NCBI RefSeq assembly: GCF_032854445.1 | Contig: NC_088296.1 | Location: forward strand, 12,996,706-13,060,705 | Length of the DNA: 64,000 nt | Origin: Liolophura sinensis | Lineage: Eukaryota > Mollusca > Polyplacophora > Chitonida > Chitonidae | Reading direction: 5' to 3' | In this document: positions 46,001 through 58,696 of the stretch, one piece after another | Position numbering within the stretch: the stretch's first letter is position 1 | How the letters are laid out: each line of letters starts with the position of its first letter | Notes under the pieces: model-generated | The model's database searches: none | Seen by the model: the letters and a program-made list of their open reading frames with translations, nothing else | What the model was told of the DNA's origin: nothing | Made by a program: the position numbers and the translations under genes

Positions 46001-49000
46001 ATAAATATATTACTTGCTTTCTTCACAATATACAATGTACATTCCTGACATACAGTATAAATAAAGCAAAATATGAAAAAGGTCAAATTCACACGGCTCG
46101 AATTGTCGTATCAACTTGTCGTACTCGATTATTGGAGGACAAACACTGCTTCATAAGCTTCGGTCACACAGTGCGTGTCGAATTCAACAAATGATATGAA
46201 CCAGACCATAACGTTTTTCCTGTTATCCTTTGACTTTAGTCTTGAACATATTCATGCAAAAGTGAGCATCACTTTTCTGGAGTTGAATATCCGCACCCCA
46301 CAGCATATGCTAAATGGCATGTATGTCTGTTCTGTGATGGGTATGTATATGTACGAATCCGCATCACAGCCTGGATTTGTTGTGGTATCACTCCCTACAG
46401 TCGTCAAACACTGTTACAATATGCCATGTAATGGTACAGGAGTAATGTACAACCAACGTTGTAACGTAAGAAAATACACTTGTATCGTAATATCGCCGCA
46501 TTCAGACAATTAAACAGACATATAAATAAAGGCCTGTTCGACTTGCAACTAAAATACTCAGTGGGTGACTACAGTACAGATTAAAGCCACCGTTCATCTG
46601 TGCATAGCCGTGCGTGTCAATGTCTGAAAGCAATTGTTCATCGAACACTGTCCAGTTTCCTGCCCAGGTTCTCTCGGCCACTTGAGCATTGCATAAAACC
46701 TAAGGCTACATAGCATGTGGATTTTTTTTTTATTACTGACACTTCTCATTTGACGATCCTGAAAATTTACCATCCTTTGATTTGAACAAGTTCCCGCCAC
46801 AGTAATACTGCAATATTGCCGAAGTGGCGTTAAGCAATGATCATTCGTTTGTACACAACGTGGCTGTGTTTTCAGGTTTTGGCGCAGACGAAGAATGTGG
46901 ATCGCAGTGTGGCTATGGGGCGAAATGCACTAACAACGGGTGTGCTTGTGAATCTGGTTACGGCGGTTTGTTCACTATCATCATGAAAAGTTCAAGTAGG
47001 CCTATTATATATTGTGTGGGTAAGTTAAAACTATTTACGTATGCTTGTAGTCAACGTATTACCGGAATATCATACTTAAGAGTGCTATTCGGCTAAAAAT
47101 CTGTATATATATGAGCCAAATCAGCCATAGACCATTTAGTCCAAGAGCTAGCTGATATTCGATTGACCTAAAAACTATAAAGCGATGTGGTGGAAAGGTC
47201 GCTTAAGACAAAACCAAAGGTCAATTTGCACCACTAACCTTTGTTTTTGCTTTAGCTGACATCAGTGTTTCGTCCACAGAGCTGACGACTGGTGGAAAAT
47301 GTAGACTTTGATCTCTTAATCAATAACCATCAATTTAAGACCAGTTTATGTGGCGAAAGGTCACTTAAGGTAAGGTCAAACGACAATTTGCACCGAATGA
47401 CCCTTACATCTATCATTATACGCAGGGTTTTTTTGCCCTTTGCACTGGGCATTTATTTACCACGCCACACTTTGCGGATGTCATTCTGTTGTCGAATGAC
47501 GTAACTTTAAAAGTGTGTATTAACATAGAATGTATAAAACTGAAAACTGCTTCATCAGTTATCACCAATTAGGGCCCTGCTAGTGTGGTAGTAGGGTCAA
47601 CTAAGAGAGGGTCACAGGCTGCACTGGAAGGGAGTGAGGCACTATATAAAATGATGTCATTACTGTGTTTGTCCAAGATGGTTGACAATTAAATAAACAT
47701 CTTCAAAACACTCGATTAAATCAATGAACTGTTTATACCATCTTGAATTTATTTGATTTATTTATTTGACTGGTGTTTTACGCCGTACTCAAGAATTTTT
47801 CACTTATACGACGGCGGTCAGCATTATAGTGGAAGTACACCAGGTAGAGCCCGGGGGAAACCCACGACCATCCGCAGGTTGCTGGCAGACATTCTCACGT
47901 ACGGCCGGAGAGGAAGCTTAAGCTGGACTTGAACTCACAGCGACCGCATTGGTGAGAGGCTCCTTAGTCATTACGCTACACTAGCGCGCTAACCAACTGA
48001 GCCACGGAGGCCCCTCCATCTTGAAACAGAACTACACTGTCTCCTTGCTAGGCGTTTAGCATGAAGGGGATAGTGCAACAACTGGTTGACCAGTATCAGT
48101 ATAATGGCCCGGGCAGGACAGTTTACTTGCCCCAGCCCCCCTCCCCCCCCACCAACTTGCACTCCTTTTCCCGATGAAAGCCGGCTTTAAAGTTACAAAT
48201 TGGATGCGGATCATATGACTAATTAGTTATTATGGAATGTTTTTATCATGTAGTCTGGTTCAAGCAAAGTCAAAGCAGACTTAAGTATTAATGCAATTAA
48301 TGGACGTAAGGTTTAGATGTTTTCGTGATGTAACAAGATTTTCTGTCTGGATCAGTCCTCATGATATGTGTGGCACATTAGTGTACTCCATTTCTAAAAC
48401 AGGGCAAGGAGGTAAAACATTTTAAAAGGGAACAAGACATGTTGCAGAAGTAACTTTACCATCCAGACTGTCAGAGCCTTACACAAGAACTTTTAAGTGC
48501 AGGACAAAAATATTCAGAAATGGAATACCCATCCAAATTTTGTCCAACATTTAAAGTGACAATGATTTTCCCCCTCTACTTTGCCATTAGTTACTGAAGG
48601 ATAAAAGCATTCAGTACTAACTATTTAGTCATTTGAACAACAAATGATTGTTATTGTCAACCTCTAATTGGGAATCTCAAGGCTCCAATTTTTGACTCCA
48701 AAGTGTTGGAAGATTACAATGGCATAATCATTCACATGGCCAGAGAGCGAATCTCAAATAAAAAGTATGACGAGAACATAGCAGTAATGTATCTATCTAA
48801 CCTACATATACAGTAAGCCTACTTCTAAATAAAGTTACTGATATGCCTTTCTGGTACTTTCCCAGTGTTTGTAATCTTCAGTCTACTTTTTCATCAGGAA
48901 GGCCCGTGAGAATTCGTCAATTCCACACATAAAAGTATCTGTGTCACGATTTACTTTTGGATTCATGCACTTTGTGATTGTGAGCACCATACACGTACAG

Positions 49001-50941
49001 CATGAAACGGCAAAGCTGGCATAAACCGCCGAGTCCATCGCGTCCTCCATCTTTAACACCCTGCAATTTATGCTGGGGGTGTGTTGCCTCTCAGCCAATG
49101 AGAGGCAACTGAGTCGTTTAAACTGCCGGCTTGCCGACGTCCAACAATCTGGTTTCCCGATCGTCAAGCGGAAAACATTCTGTACTGTTCACTACCTTCT
49201 GGGAAGAGAGTTCTACCGGAAATGTACGAACTGCACTTCGGCGGTTTCCGATGACAATTCTCCTCCTAACACAGAAGACTTCGGGACTAGGTCTTAGGCA
49301 AAATGGGGTCGCCCACAGCGGATTCTGGCGCTGACTTTGTTTATAATTTATCAACTTGAGGTACATATTAGAATTTTTTATGGTATGCACCTCCAAGGAA
49401 ATGCATACTGTTTTCGAAGGTGTTTATTCGATAGTTAAATTTTCTTCTCCTTTAAGTGACCTTACCACTATATAATCTTGTTTTCAGTTGGTCATGCTTG
49501 CCATGTGGATAATGCTCAACATTTCACATTTGCTTCCAATGTTATAGATTTCATGTCTAATAAATCTTTAATTAGCTCTAATTAGCCTTTGTCTTAAGTG
49601 GCCTTTCCACTACAAAATTTTGTCTTAAGTTGCAGATTCATTATTGGTATGGCTTTCTTTATAATGTAACATTGGTGTCAGACTTAAAAGCGCCAAGTTA
49701 AATAAAACTGAATTTCGGGGTACTTCAAATTTAGTTCCACCGCCCCACCAACACTGGCTGCATTTTAAGACAGGGATTTTTGCAGTCAGGTAGCCCACTT
49801 CTACCCCACCAAACAGTCTAGGCTTTTAAAGCTTTCATGTCAGTTAAATCTCAGCTAGCTTTTAGGCTAACTTACACACGGACGGAATGTAGGCATTCCA
49901 ATTAATCGGCACGATTATTCGAATGGTCACAAATAAAATCCTTATACATTCTCTCAGTTTGAAGTATCTGTGCTATAAATCTTTTTATATGTAATACCCA
50001 CAAGCCATTTTGGAAAAGAACATTGATTACGTAAAATCTTTAAACCAACCAAAAGTCTTCCAGTAACAAAATTTGCTATATTTCCTTCTTAAAACAGTAT
50101 AAATGTTAAACCACATTTTGCTTACAAGAAAATTGCCAGCCTAATGGTTCATCGTGTCCCGCCAAAACCACATGTAAAGAGCTGATTCGTGGTGATGGAG
50201 TGTTCCGATGTTACTGCTCAGCTGATGCAGAACTATCAGACAGAGGTCAATGCCTGGATAAACGTCAGCCGCCCAAGATAATAACAACAGGTATGTTTGC
50301 ATTATAGCTAACCCTACAAAACTCACTACATATAATTTGCTATCAAATAGCAGATCTAAGTGGAAATGAAATATTCCAGCAGGATATTTGGTTTAAAACA
50401 TTATAACTTAATCCAAGCGTACGTTGGTCATGTAGGTACAGGACTGATTTCAAAACATGCTTTTTATTATTTATATAAAGTTGAAATGTCAGGATTTCCA
50501 TCACCGATAAAAGTGATATCTCACTGGCTAGAGTAAGGTATCAGTTTTGTTACTACACATCCCGACGGCATGACGTCAGAAAGAAACATATAGTTTTATG
50601 ACTTTCCAATCCGATCTTAGCAGAATCAGATCATAATACAAGTTCCGTCAACTTTAACATTTCTTACGTCACGCAACAAGACGCGACGTCATATAAGACG
50701 TCATGTGCCACGTCACGCTATATGCACAAGTCTGTGAAGGTCTACAGCCAAAAACGTTGCTGAAACTTGACCAAATACACAAAGTCACGATATTGTCAAA
50801 ATATAAATGATAAATAGAATATTGCATAGTGAAGGTGAATTCTGTTTAATGTACTTATAGGTTCTTCGATAACGTCTGCAACTTCAAAGGTCAATCTGTC
50901 ATCGACTACAAGCCCGATCTCAGGTAAAAGTACCAACCCTT
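42932..50941 (+). CDS. Gene 3 (unit B): signal peptide + two EGF modules + Ser/Thr exon, incomplete
   Basis: Exons 42932-43010, 46876-47019, 50129-50290 and 50861-50923 (or to 50941 with the second donor), all phase 1. The coding parts stay open with mostly conservative changes relative to gene 2. As in gene 2, no membrane exon is visible, and the next tail exon (55861) is broken. Possible secreted EGF protein, or a recent paralogue that lost its membrane anchor. Confidence 0.6.
43828..44525. repeat. diverged tandem repeat of about 180 bp, unit B
   Basis: Counterpart of 25690-26385, same four-copy layout. Confidence 0.65.
45749..46010 (+). mobile_element. SINE-1, rearranged copy, unit B
   Basis: Counterpart of 27501-27762. 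Confidence 0.75.
46396..46470 (+). CDS. candidate extra Cys-rich exon (unit B), uncertain
   Basis: After a plausible acceptor (TATCACTCCCTACAG) a phase-1 frame reads VVKHCYNMPCNGTGVMYNQR then CN before GTAAGA. The cysteine spacing resembles the first part of an EGF or Cys-rich module like gene 1 exon 2. The GTAAGA donor gives the wrong phase for the next exon. In unit A the acceptor AG is changed to CG. It may be a relic. Confidence 0.22.
46876..47019 (+). CDS. Gene 3 exon: EGF-like module a (unit B)
   Basis: As gene 2 EGF-a, with GSQCGYGAKCTNNG and two extra residues in the last loop (IIMKSSSRPIIYCVG). Six cysteines kept; phase 1-1. In-frame length change and conserved cysteines suggest past selection. 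Confidence 0.82.
47748..48014 (-). mobile_element. SINE-1, full length, unit B
   Basis: Counterpart of 29523-29781. Confidence 0.88.
48040..48205 (+). mobile_element. SINE-2 partial copy (unit B; mostly deleted in A)
   Basis: GGCGTTTAGCATGAAGGGGA then ACAACTGGTTGACCAGTATC and AGTATAATGGCCCGGGCAGG match the body of SINE-2. A C-rich run follows. Confidence 0.65.
48206..50128. other. non-coding stretch before EGF-b, unit B
   Basis: Colinear with unit A but lacking the 321-bp SINE-2. No exon supported. Confidence 0.4.
50129..50290 (+). CDS. Gene 3 exon: EGF-like module b (unit B)
   Basis: Appears identical in coding sequence to gene 2 EGF-b. Phase 1-1. Confidence 0.85.
50861..50941 (+). CDS. 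Gene 3 exon: Ser/Thr-rich stalk (unit B), two possible donors
   Basis: Identical to the gene 2 exon, with the same pair of same-phase donors at 50924 and 50942. Confidence 0.65.
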
Positions 50942-51048
50942 GTAAGTAATTTCAAATAGCGTCTTAGCAGCCCAAGTAAGCATATTAGCAGCCCTAGTAA
51001 GCATCTTAGTAGTTGGGAAAAATAAAAGAGAAGAAAAAACGCAGTCAG

Positions 51049-51098
51049 ACACACACACACACACACACACGCACGCACACACGCAAACACACACATCC
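51049..51098. repeat. (CA)n microsatellite, unit B
   Basis: Slightly longer than its unit A counterpart. Confidence 0.9.
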
Positions 51099-51756
51099 GC
51101 ACACGCACGCGTGTGTTCGCATTAACGATTTTGTGAGGACCTGGTGTTGACTACACACCAGTCTTATGGAGACTTTGCGCCGTGGTGAGGACTTACACTC
51201 GGGTCATAGGAATGTTTTTGTATAAAATAACAAATTGAGCCCTAAAATTGCTTTTCGCGTTGTTTTTCCCAAAACCCTCTTTACGGCAGTACAACTGGAT
51301 TTTCTGCATATATGACGCGTCCGTCCCAGAAAAGGTTTGGTTGTACATTGCACCGCGCCCTCTGAAGGACACATTCCACGAAGGAACGGGGAGACCACCT
51401 GTGTCACGCGCGGGAATCTACAAAGGTTGGCAACACAACAGCAGAGAACGCTTTGAGCTGGAACAAAAAGGCTAGTATTGTTTTCTTTGTTATATCGTAT
51501 CAATAATCCAACGATGCGTCAAAGATAATCTGTGCCTTTCAATATGTTTTTTTGGGCCACTGGTTCATAAATGTCTAACGGCGAAGGTGTTGTTGTTGTT
51601 GGAGTTATCCATGTACGTTGCGAAAGCATAGCCCTGTGTCGAAGCATAAGCCTGTCCTGAACATATGCTGTCCTTAATATAAAGATCTAATAAAACCAGG
51701 TTGTGCGTATTCCTTGTAGTCTTGTGAGTAGGTAAAAGGCAGAAAAAGAGTTTGTC

Positions 51757-51959
51757 AAGTATAATGGCTGGCTGGGGTGCATGGGACGGTTTACTTGCCT
51801 TCGGTAAGTCGGCTCAGTGAAGCAGCACTAGATAAAAGAGCAGTGGAAATCTGTCCTGCAACAAGGAGGCACATAACATGCACTCCAAGGACTCCTTTGT
51901 CGTCATATGACTGAAAAATTATGAAGTACGACGTTAAACCCAAACACTCACTCAGTCAC
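51757..51959 (+). mobile_element. SINE-2, 5'-truncated, unit B
   Basis: Counterpart of 33720-33923, nearly identical. Confidence 0.75.
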
Positions 51960-52339
51960 TATATACGATACTGACCATTCCAATGGTTCTGATGTCATCC
52001 TGTTCTGGACCTGCAATGTAGCTATATTTAAAGATGGAAAACAGAAACTATACTCAACATTTCCCACCATTTCTATCAGTTTGATGTCAAATAAAGTAGA
52101 AACAAAACACATCCAGTTCAAATTGACCTATGACCTTGCCATAAATAAAATGTCCACCACAAAAGCGGCTCTTAGGTTTGTGATAATTGATGAAGAGATC
52201 AAATTACAGTACAAATCTAAAAAAACATACTCTATGACTTTGAATCTACTTTCTCCTCATATGAAGAGACCAAGCTCAAGTGTAGGTTCAACATATATGT
52301 CGATCAATCGAGATTTAGTCAAAGGTCATTCGGTGCAAA

Positions 52340-52437
52340 AGTGACCTTTGTCCTTACCTAAAGTGATCTTTGTCCTTACCTAAAGTGACCTTAGCCCTTA
52401 CCTAAAGTGACCTTTGTCCTTACTTAAAGTGACCTTT
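52340..52437. repeat. 22-bp tandem repeat, unit B
   Basis: Counterpart of 34303-34403. Confidence 0.85.
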
Positions 52438-52645
52438 TCAACACATAAGCTAGGCCTTGTTTCATAAAACTTGCTAAGTGCAGTAAATGGCTTAAGTCAG
52501 TAGTTTTATGCCAACGTGGAGAGCTTCTGGGCAAAACTTAAGTCAAACAATTCATAATTATAGTATTATGTTGATTAAACAAAACACCTTACCTTAAGCT
52601 AAAGAACTTAAGAAGTTCCGTGAAATCGGGTCCAGGTGTGTTTTG

Positions 52646-54855
52646 CCACACAAGCTGGTCTTAATTTGGTAACTATTGATGAAGAGCTGCGACTCGCTTA
52701 GTCTGGTTTTCGTAGACTAACGTCTAGAATCCTTTATTAAGAACTGTATTATCAATCGTGACCATGTCGTATCTGTCTTTTTTGATCTGGAAAAGGCATA
52801 TTACACTACTTAGAAATATGATATTATGAAATATATGCATGGATTTGGCCTTAGAGGTCGGCTTCCTGACTTTATTCGTAAATTCTTAGACCATCGACAC
52901 TTCCAAGTTGGGGTTGGGGCTACCCTATCTGACTATTTGACCAAGATCAGGAGGTTCCTCAAGGCAGGATTTTATCAGTTGCTCTCTTCAGCGTGAAGAT
53001 TAATAACCTTGCCAGAGTTTTATCTCCTAATATGAACGGGTCCCTTTTTGTGGACGACCGTGGTATCTCTTGTCGAGGCAAAGGTATGCACACTGTCGAG
53101 AGACAGCTGCAGCTTTGCCTTAATAAAATTCATGCCTGGGCACTGGAGAACGGATTTAAGTTCTCTAAGTCTAAGACTAACTGTGTACACTTTTGTCGGA
53201 AGTACTTCCCATGAAAACCCCAAGGTATTTTTAAATGGCTCCCCCCATCAAGGTTGTGCCGGAGGCAAAATTTCTCGGGGTGATCTTTGATAAGCACCTT
53301 ACATTTAAATCTCACATTAATTATTTTAGAGCCAGATGCCTAAAGGCGCTTGATATTTTGAAGGTTGTCTCTAGTGGTCGAAGGAGAGCTGATCGTGAAA
53401 CCCTACTTCATCTCTATCGAGCACTGATTCGTTCTAAGCTAGACTATGCCTGCAGTGTTTATGAAGGTGCGTCACGCTCCCAATTGAAGAAACTCAACAC
53501 TGTACACCACCAGGCCCTACGGTTGTGTTTAGGTGCTTTCCGTACCTCTCCTGTGGAGAGTCTGTATGTTGAGGCAAACGAGCCTCCCCTGGAGCTTCGA
53601 AGAACTAAACTATCCTTACAGTATATTGCCAAGCTTAGAGCCAATCCATCCAAGCCAGCCTTCGATTGTGTCCTCCATCCTGAGTTTGAAGACTTATATG
53701 CTCGGAGGCCATCCATTGTTCCTTCACTAGGTGTCCGCATCCAGGAGCATGTGCAAGCAGCTGGGCTTGGGCTGGTTACTATCACCCCCATACGCATCCA
53801 GGAAGACCAACCGTGGTTATGTCCTAAGCCTCTGGTTGACACCTCACTCTCCTCCCTGAAGAAATCTTCCACCAACCCTCTAGTATACCAACAGGAGTTT
53901 AGTGATATGTGTTCAAAGTATCCATTTTATCACCGTATATTCACTGACGGTTCCAAGGATGATGATGGCGTGGCTTCTGCCGCTGTCCTTGGGAACAGAA
54001 ACAATTCCAACTCGGCTTCCAAATTCCTGTTATGTATTTACTGTGGAAGCCAAGGCAATTTTGTGCGCACTCCGGTCCATTCCAAAGCTCGGAGGTAGCA
54101 GATTTCTCATCTGCTCTGACTCCCTTTCCCTTTTCAAGGCAATTCGTGCTGGTTCGCCTGTACATCCAGACATTCTATCTATCAGGAAGATGGTCAAACG
54201 ATTTAATGAAGATTTATCATTGTCTTTTGTTGGGTGCCCGGGCATATGGGTATCCCAGGGAATATTGCTGCAGATGAAGCCGCTAAGGCGGCTCTGCATT
54301 CCGTTACTACCCAAACTGACGTTCCATATTCGGACCTGCGTTCACTTATTTGCTCCTATATCAAGCGCTTGTTTCCGGCTCAATGGGATGACCAGACAAC
54401 CAACAAACTGCATGATATTCGTCAGTTTGTTGGTCTCTGCTCTTGCATTTTGAGGAGGTGTCGTATCGGTCACACACGTGCTACGCATGGGTATTTGTTG
54501 AAAGGAAAAGATGCTCCCTCATTGTTTTGCTTGTGATCAACGGTTCACAGTCAAGCACATATTGCTTGACTGTGGCGACTTTGCTCCTGCGCGAAATTCT
54601 TTTTATCCAGCGAGCTCTCTTGCAGAACTTTTCAATTCTGTATAAAGTGATACTCTTTTTTGATTTTCTCTCTGCCATTGGTATGGTAGGAAAGCTGTGA
54701 TTTTAAACTACCGTCTGTGTTTGTTAGGTAACTTCTGATGTCCTTTTGACTGACTGGTAAATGACTTATCCGTAGTAGGTCGACTACTTGATGTTTTATT
54801 GTCCCGGTAAAACTGAAATATTGTTGAAAGCCACGTTAAAACTTTCACTCACTCT
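52646..54855 (+). mobile_element. decayed non-LTR retrotransposon with RT and RNase H (unit B)
   Basis: Same truncated element as in unit A, sharing the TAG after YYTT. Private differences: one-base loss in GACTATTTGACC (frameshift before the FVDD box); no stop after VLHP, giving a 287-codon frame at 53235-54098; one-base loss near 54212 in front of the RNase H WVPGHMG motif; and a loss of about 26 bp near 54434. Dead copy. Confidence 0.85.
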
Positions 54856-54857
54856 CA

Positions 54858-55160
54858 GTTTGAAGTATCTGTGCTATAAACCTTTTTATATGTAATACCC
54901 ACAAGCCATTTTGGAAAAGAACATTGATTACGTAAAATCTTTAAACTAACCAAAAGTCTTCCAAAAATTATATGTTAAACCACATTTTGCTTGCAAGAAA
55001 ATTGCCAGCCTAATGCTTCATCGTGTCCCGCCAAAACCACATGTAAAGAGCTGGATCGTGGTATTGAACTGTTCCGATGTTACTGCTGAGCTGATGCAAA
55101 ATTATCAGACAGAGGTCAATGCCTGGATAAACGCCAGCCGCCCAAGATAATAACACCAGG
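54858..55160 (+). pseudogene. broken second copy of EGF-b exon and flank (unit B)
   Basis: Exon at about 54998-55159 with the same TGC-TGA nonsense change as in unit A, but retaining the downstream part (AAATTATCAGACAGAGGTCA) that A has lost. The nonsense change therefore predates the unit duplication. Confidence 0.75.
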
Positions 55161-55391
55161 TATGTTTGCATTTTTGATCCTGTCTGTTAACACACCCTGC
55201 AAGCGCAACATTTTTTGTACTGTTTTCTATCCCTTAGTTCCCTAGATGTAGGATTATCAAGGTTGTCGATTATTTTGTACTCAAGAGCCCCCCTTTATAC
55301 AGCATACATGTAACTGTGAAGAATATCTGTATAGCCTGAAAACCAAACAGTGGGGCTGGGGCGTTGAACTATCGAGCGACCGAGCCCACCG

Positions 55392-55547
55392 GGCCGTACG
55401 TGGGAAGGTCCTTCAGCAACCTGCAGGTGTTCGTGGGTTTCCTACGGGCTCTGCTGGGTTCCCTTCCACCATAATACTGGCCGCCGTCGTATAAGTGAAA
55501 TATTCTTGAGTTGGGCGTGAAACACCAATCAAATAAATAAACAAATC
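55392..55547 (+). mobile_element. SINE-1, 5'-truncated, unit B end
   Basis: Counterpart of 37371-37525. Confidence 0.75.
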
Positions 55548-55860
55548 AAAACTGCAAGAGACAATATTTCAAAGTACTCTCAGTCGTCAGACTATGCCTA
55601 TTCACTGTTCTGTTATTTCTCAACATTCAACATTGAAAATACTGAGTACTGTATACCATGTGTTAGTGATGTTTACAAATTACTTTCTTTTTACAGTTGC
55701 CAAATCTGGTTCGTAATATGACAATGTTAAAATAACGATATTCTATATAAACTGCTTCATCCCAAGTTTGCTTACAAAATTTCTTGGCAGCGTGATAGTC
55801 TTGCACATTTTTCAGGTGGTCCAAATTTTAATGTGTATATACATTTTTTTCTGTCGACAG

Positions 55861-56553
55861 GAGAAGAAATCGTCAAAAAGCTGAAGCAGAGGGTAAAGGG
55901 TGTCTAAAGAAAGTACAGGGAGTATAGCCAAAGCCCGATCAAATAAAGAGAGTAACACAGACTCTGAATTAGAACTTGATGCACGGCGGGTGGTAGGGGA
56001 AGATAACTCCGGCAGACATGACTTTCTGACAGACACCTAAATGCTGGTGCCCGGTTCAAACATCCGGTCTAGCATAAACGTGACTACTGCAAACGTCGCC
56101 CTGGCGTACGAGGAAGTGGATATACCTGAACAGAATTGTACATCACAAAATGAATACATGCATTTGCATATATCGAAACCCCAGTCAAAAACCGATAAAT
56201 ACGCCAACAGAAAAATTCCCCACAACAAGGCTAAACAAAGCGATTAATCCACGCTAAGTACTTTAGGAAGTATGACTGATAAGTCTATGTACGATTCTCT
56301 GTCGAAGCCAACCTTAGAACCTACAGCAGCTGAAATCACCCAAGCTGAGAATTACAGCAGGCCTACATCATCCAATGGGTACGTAAATAGCATTCAGCCC
56401 GGATGGAACGGAAGCGGAAGCGCTGATTATGACGTTACCTACAGGTCTACATCACAACAAGTTGACAACTACGAGCAGGCGCACTTTGCTGTGGTAGATC
56501 CTACACGCATGCACAATGATGCATATGATGAACTGAAACTAGAAAAGGTCTAA
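55861..56553 (+). pseudogene. tyrosine-rich tail exon, unit C (frameshift and stops)
   Basis: Shares with unit B the ACC-TAA and GAT-TAA stop changes (56038, 56244) and the loss of YHYL. A one-base difference near 55889 shifts the frame to a TAG at 55925. Its end (YDELKLEKV) is closer to gene 1 than to unit B. No transmembrane exon upstream. Confidence 0.82.
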
Positions 56554-56645
56554 CCTAGATCGCTGTGTGCTTAATTATGCTTCAGTGTCGCTTTCATTAT
56601 ATTAAATCAATCATTTCAAGATGTGCAAGCTTGTAATAGTAGTCC

Positions 56646-57236
56646 AACCCTAAAGGGACATACCGCCAAAGAAATTTCGAATTTTTGAGTGAGTGGCAGC
56701 TAACTAAATAAAGTAGTTGCATGTGACTCCCAACTAAACCTCCTGGGTTTATGTTTTCCGAAAAAATGTCAATTATAAGGGGAAATCCGTCACTGGTCTA
56801 AACTGTCCTGCCCACGAAATAAGATGCACATGAGGCAGCGCAAAGATTCCCACAATGCAACATTCACTCGAGGATCGCACAGTACGATAGAATGAAAGTG
56901 AATTTTAGGTTTACTAAACCAAGTGCGAGCTTTCTTTCTATCGATAATATTTTATTCGTATTGCCAACGAACAGAACATAAGTTACATGGTAAGACCGCA
57001 TAATTATCACACAATACCCTGTATGACATCAAATTCGCTGAACATCTCCCGTTGTCTAGACAACAAGGGGAGGTTATCTAAGAAATATTTTCTAAATACA
57101 GCGGCTTGAGTCAGTTGATGGTCGAAGTGTAACCCGTATAAAACTGAACATTCGATTGTCCACTGAGTGCCAGAAACTGTATGTTGACATCTGAAGGTCT
57201 TAACTTCTAAAAGTCGGTGGTATGTCCTTTAAGGTC
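56646..57236. mobile_element. MITE-like element, unit C
   Basis: Counterpart of the elements in A and B; the right end has lost one C (TATGTCCTTTAAGGTC). Confidence 0.7.
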
Positions 57237-57809
57237 AACATATTTACAGCGCTGGTACAGCACATAGCCAAATACAGCACATGCGGATGGCGAATCAAGA
57301 CGGTGGTCTGATACTACACCAGTTGGCCTGCATGCATCGCCATTTGCCATACCATGGAAGTACTAAAAGTTCCAATTTTATTTCATTTTGTTGCATGTTT
57401 TACCCGACGCGGAGTTGAACTCGACGTATTTTGGTTACTATTTCTAGACTAAAGTAAAGCAAGAGGAAAGTTTTTTCTTACGTTTGGGCTGAAGCAAGTT
57501 TTCATACAGGAGTGAGGTTATTGAGTCAAAAATTTATATGTACAATGTTGAGTTTTATGCGGAAAAAGGCCTGCTACACCATTATAGGGCCTGTGTTGAG
57601 TACTATATTTAAATTCCAAGCCGGGGCATGTTCAGACAAGGAGTTTACTTATCTCCCCAATTTGTCAAGCAGGTATACTATGTTTTGTACTGGTCTGTAG
57701 CTCGTGTTTTAGACTGTGAATTTTGTATATGTATCTTATTTTAACAGCATTGTGCTTCCTAGTGTACATGTATTATTTTTATTATTGTGATACTTCCTTA
57801 TATGTTGCT

Positions 57810-58329
57810 TCAAGTCCCACAGGCTTAAATCCCACTGGTTCAAGTCCCAGCTGACTCCAGTCCCACAGGCTTAAATCCCACTGGTTCAAGTCCAGCTGAC
57901 TTCAGTCCCACAGGCTTAGATCCTACTGGTTCAAGTCCAGCTGACTCTAGTCCCACATGCTTAAATCCCACTGGTTCAAATCCAGCTGGCTGCAGTCCCA
58001 CAGGCTTAAATCCCACTGGTACATGTCCACCTGACTCCTGTCCCACAGGCCTGAATTCCACTAGTTCGAGTCCAGCTGATTCCAGTCCCACAGGCTTAAA
58101 TCCCACTAGTTCGAGTCCACCTGATCCATTCCCACAGGCTTGAATCCCACTAGGTCAAGTTCAGCTGATCAGTCCAAGGTCTCGAGTCCCTACAGGCCTG
58201 ATCCTACTGTTCAAGTCCAGCTGATTCCATTCCCAACAGGCTTGAATCCCACTAGGTCAAGTTCAGCTGACTCCAGTCCCACAGGCCTGAATTCCACTAG
58301 TTCGAGTCAGCTGACTCCAGTTCCACAGG
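57810..58329. repeat. 45-bp minisatellite, first block, unit C
   Basis: About 12 units with more indels than in A or B; ends in an A-rich stretch (GCGAAAAAAAAAAG) instead of GCGATTCACG. Confidence 0.9.
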
Positions 58330-58515
58330 CGAAAAAAAAAAGAAAAAAAAATCCTACCTTAAGACACAGCCATAAGGCATTATGACCATTATAACTTCAT
58401 GGGAAGTCTACCTGTAAGTTGTATAACCTTTCTAATACAGATCTGCGACCCTGTGTTGGCTTCAAATCACTGTTTCAAAAGAAAAAATTTTTCTGATAAA
58501 GGTCCCTGTAAAATA

Positions 58516-58696
58516 CCTTGAATCCCACTAGTTCAAGTCCAGCTGACTCCAGTCCCACGGGCTTGAATTCCACTAGTTCAAGTCCGGCTGACTCCAGTCC
58601 AAGAGGCTTAAATCCCACTAGTTCAAGTCCAGCTGACTCCAGTCCCACAGGCTTATCCCACTAGTTCAAGTTTCAGCTGACTCCAGTCCCACAGGC
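58516..58696. repeat. 45-bp minisatellite, second block, unit C
   Basis: Four further units after a duplicated flank (58340-58515 repeats 58740-58910). Ends in the normal GCGATTCACGTATAC boundary. Confidence 0.88.

Larger units (their letters stand above)
37800..55840. repeat. tandem segmental duplication, unit B
   Basis: Second unit; 18,033 bp from tail exon to tail exon. Same order of exons and repeats as unit A. Contains a SINE-2 stretch that is deleted from A and lacks a SINE-2 copy present in A. Confidence 0.85.
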
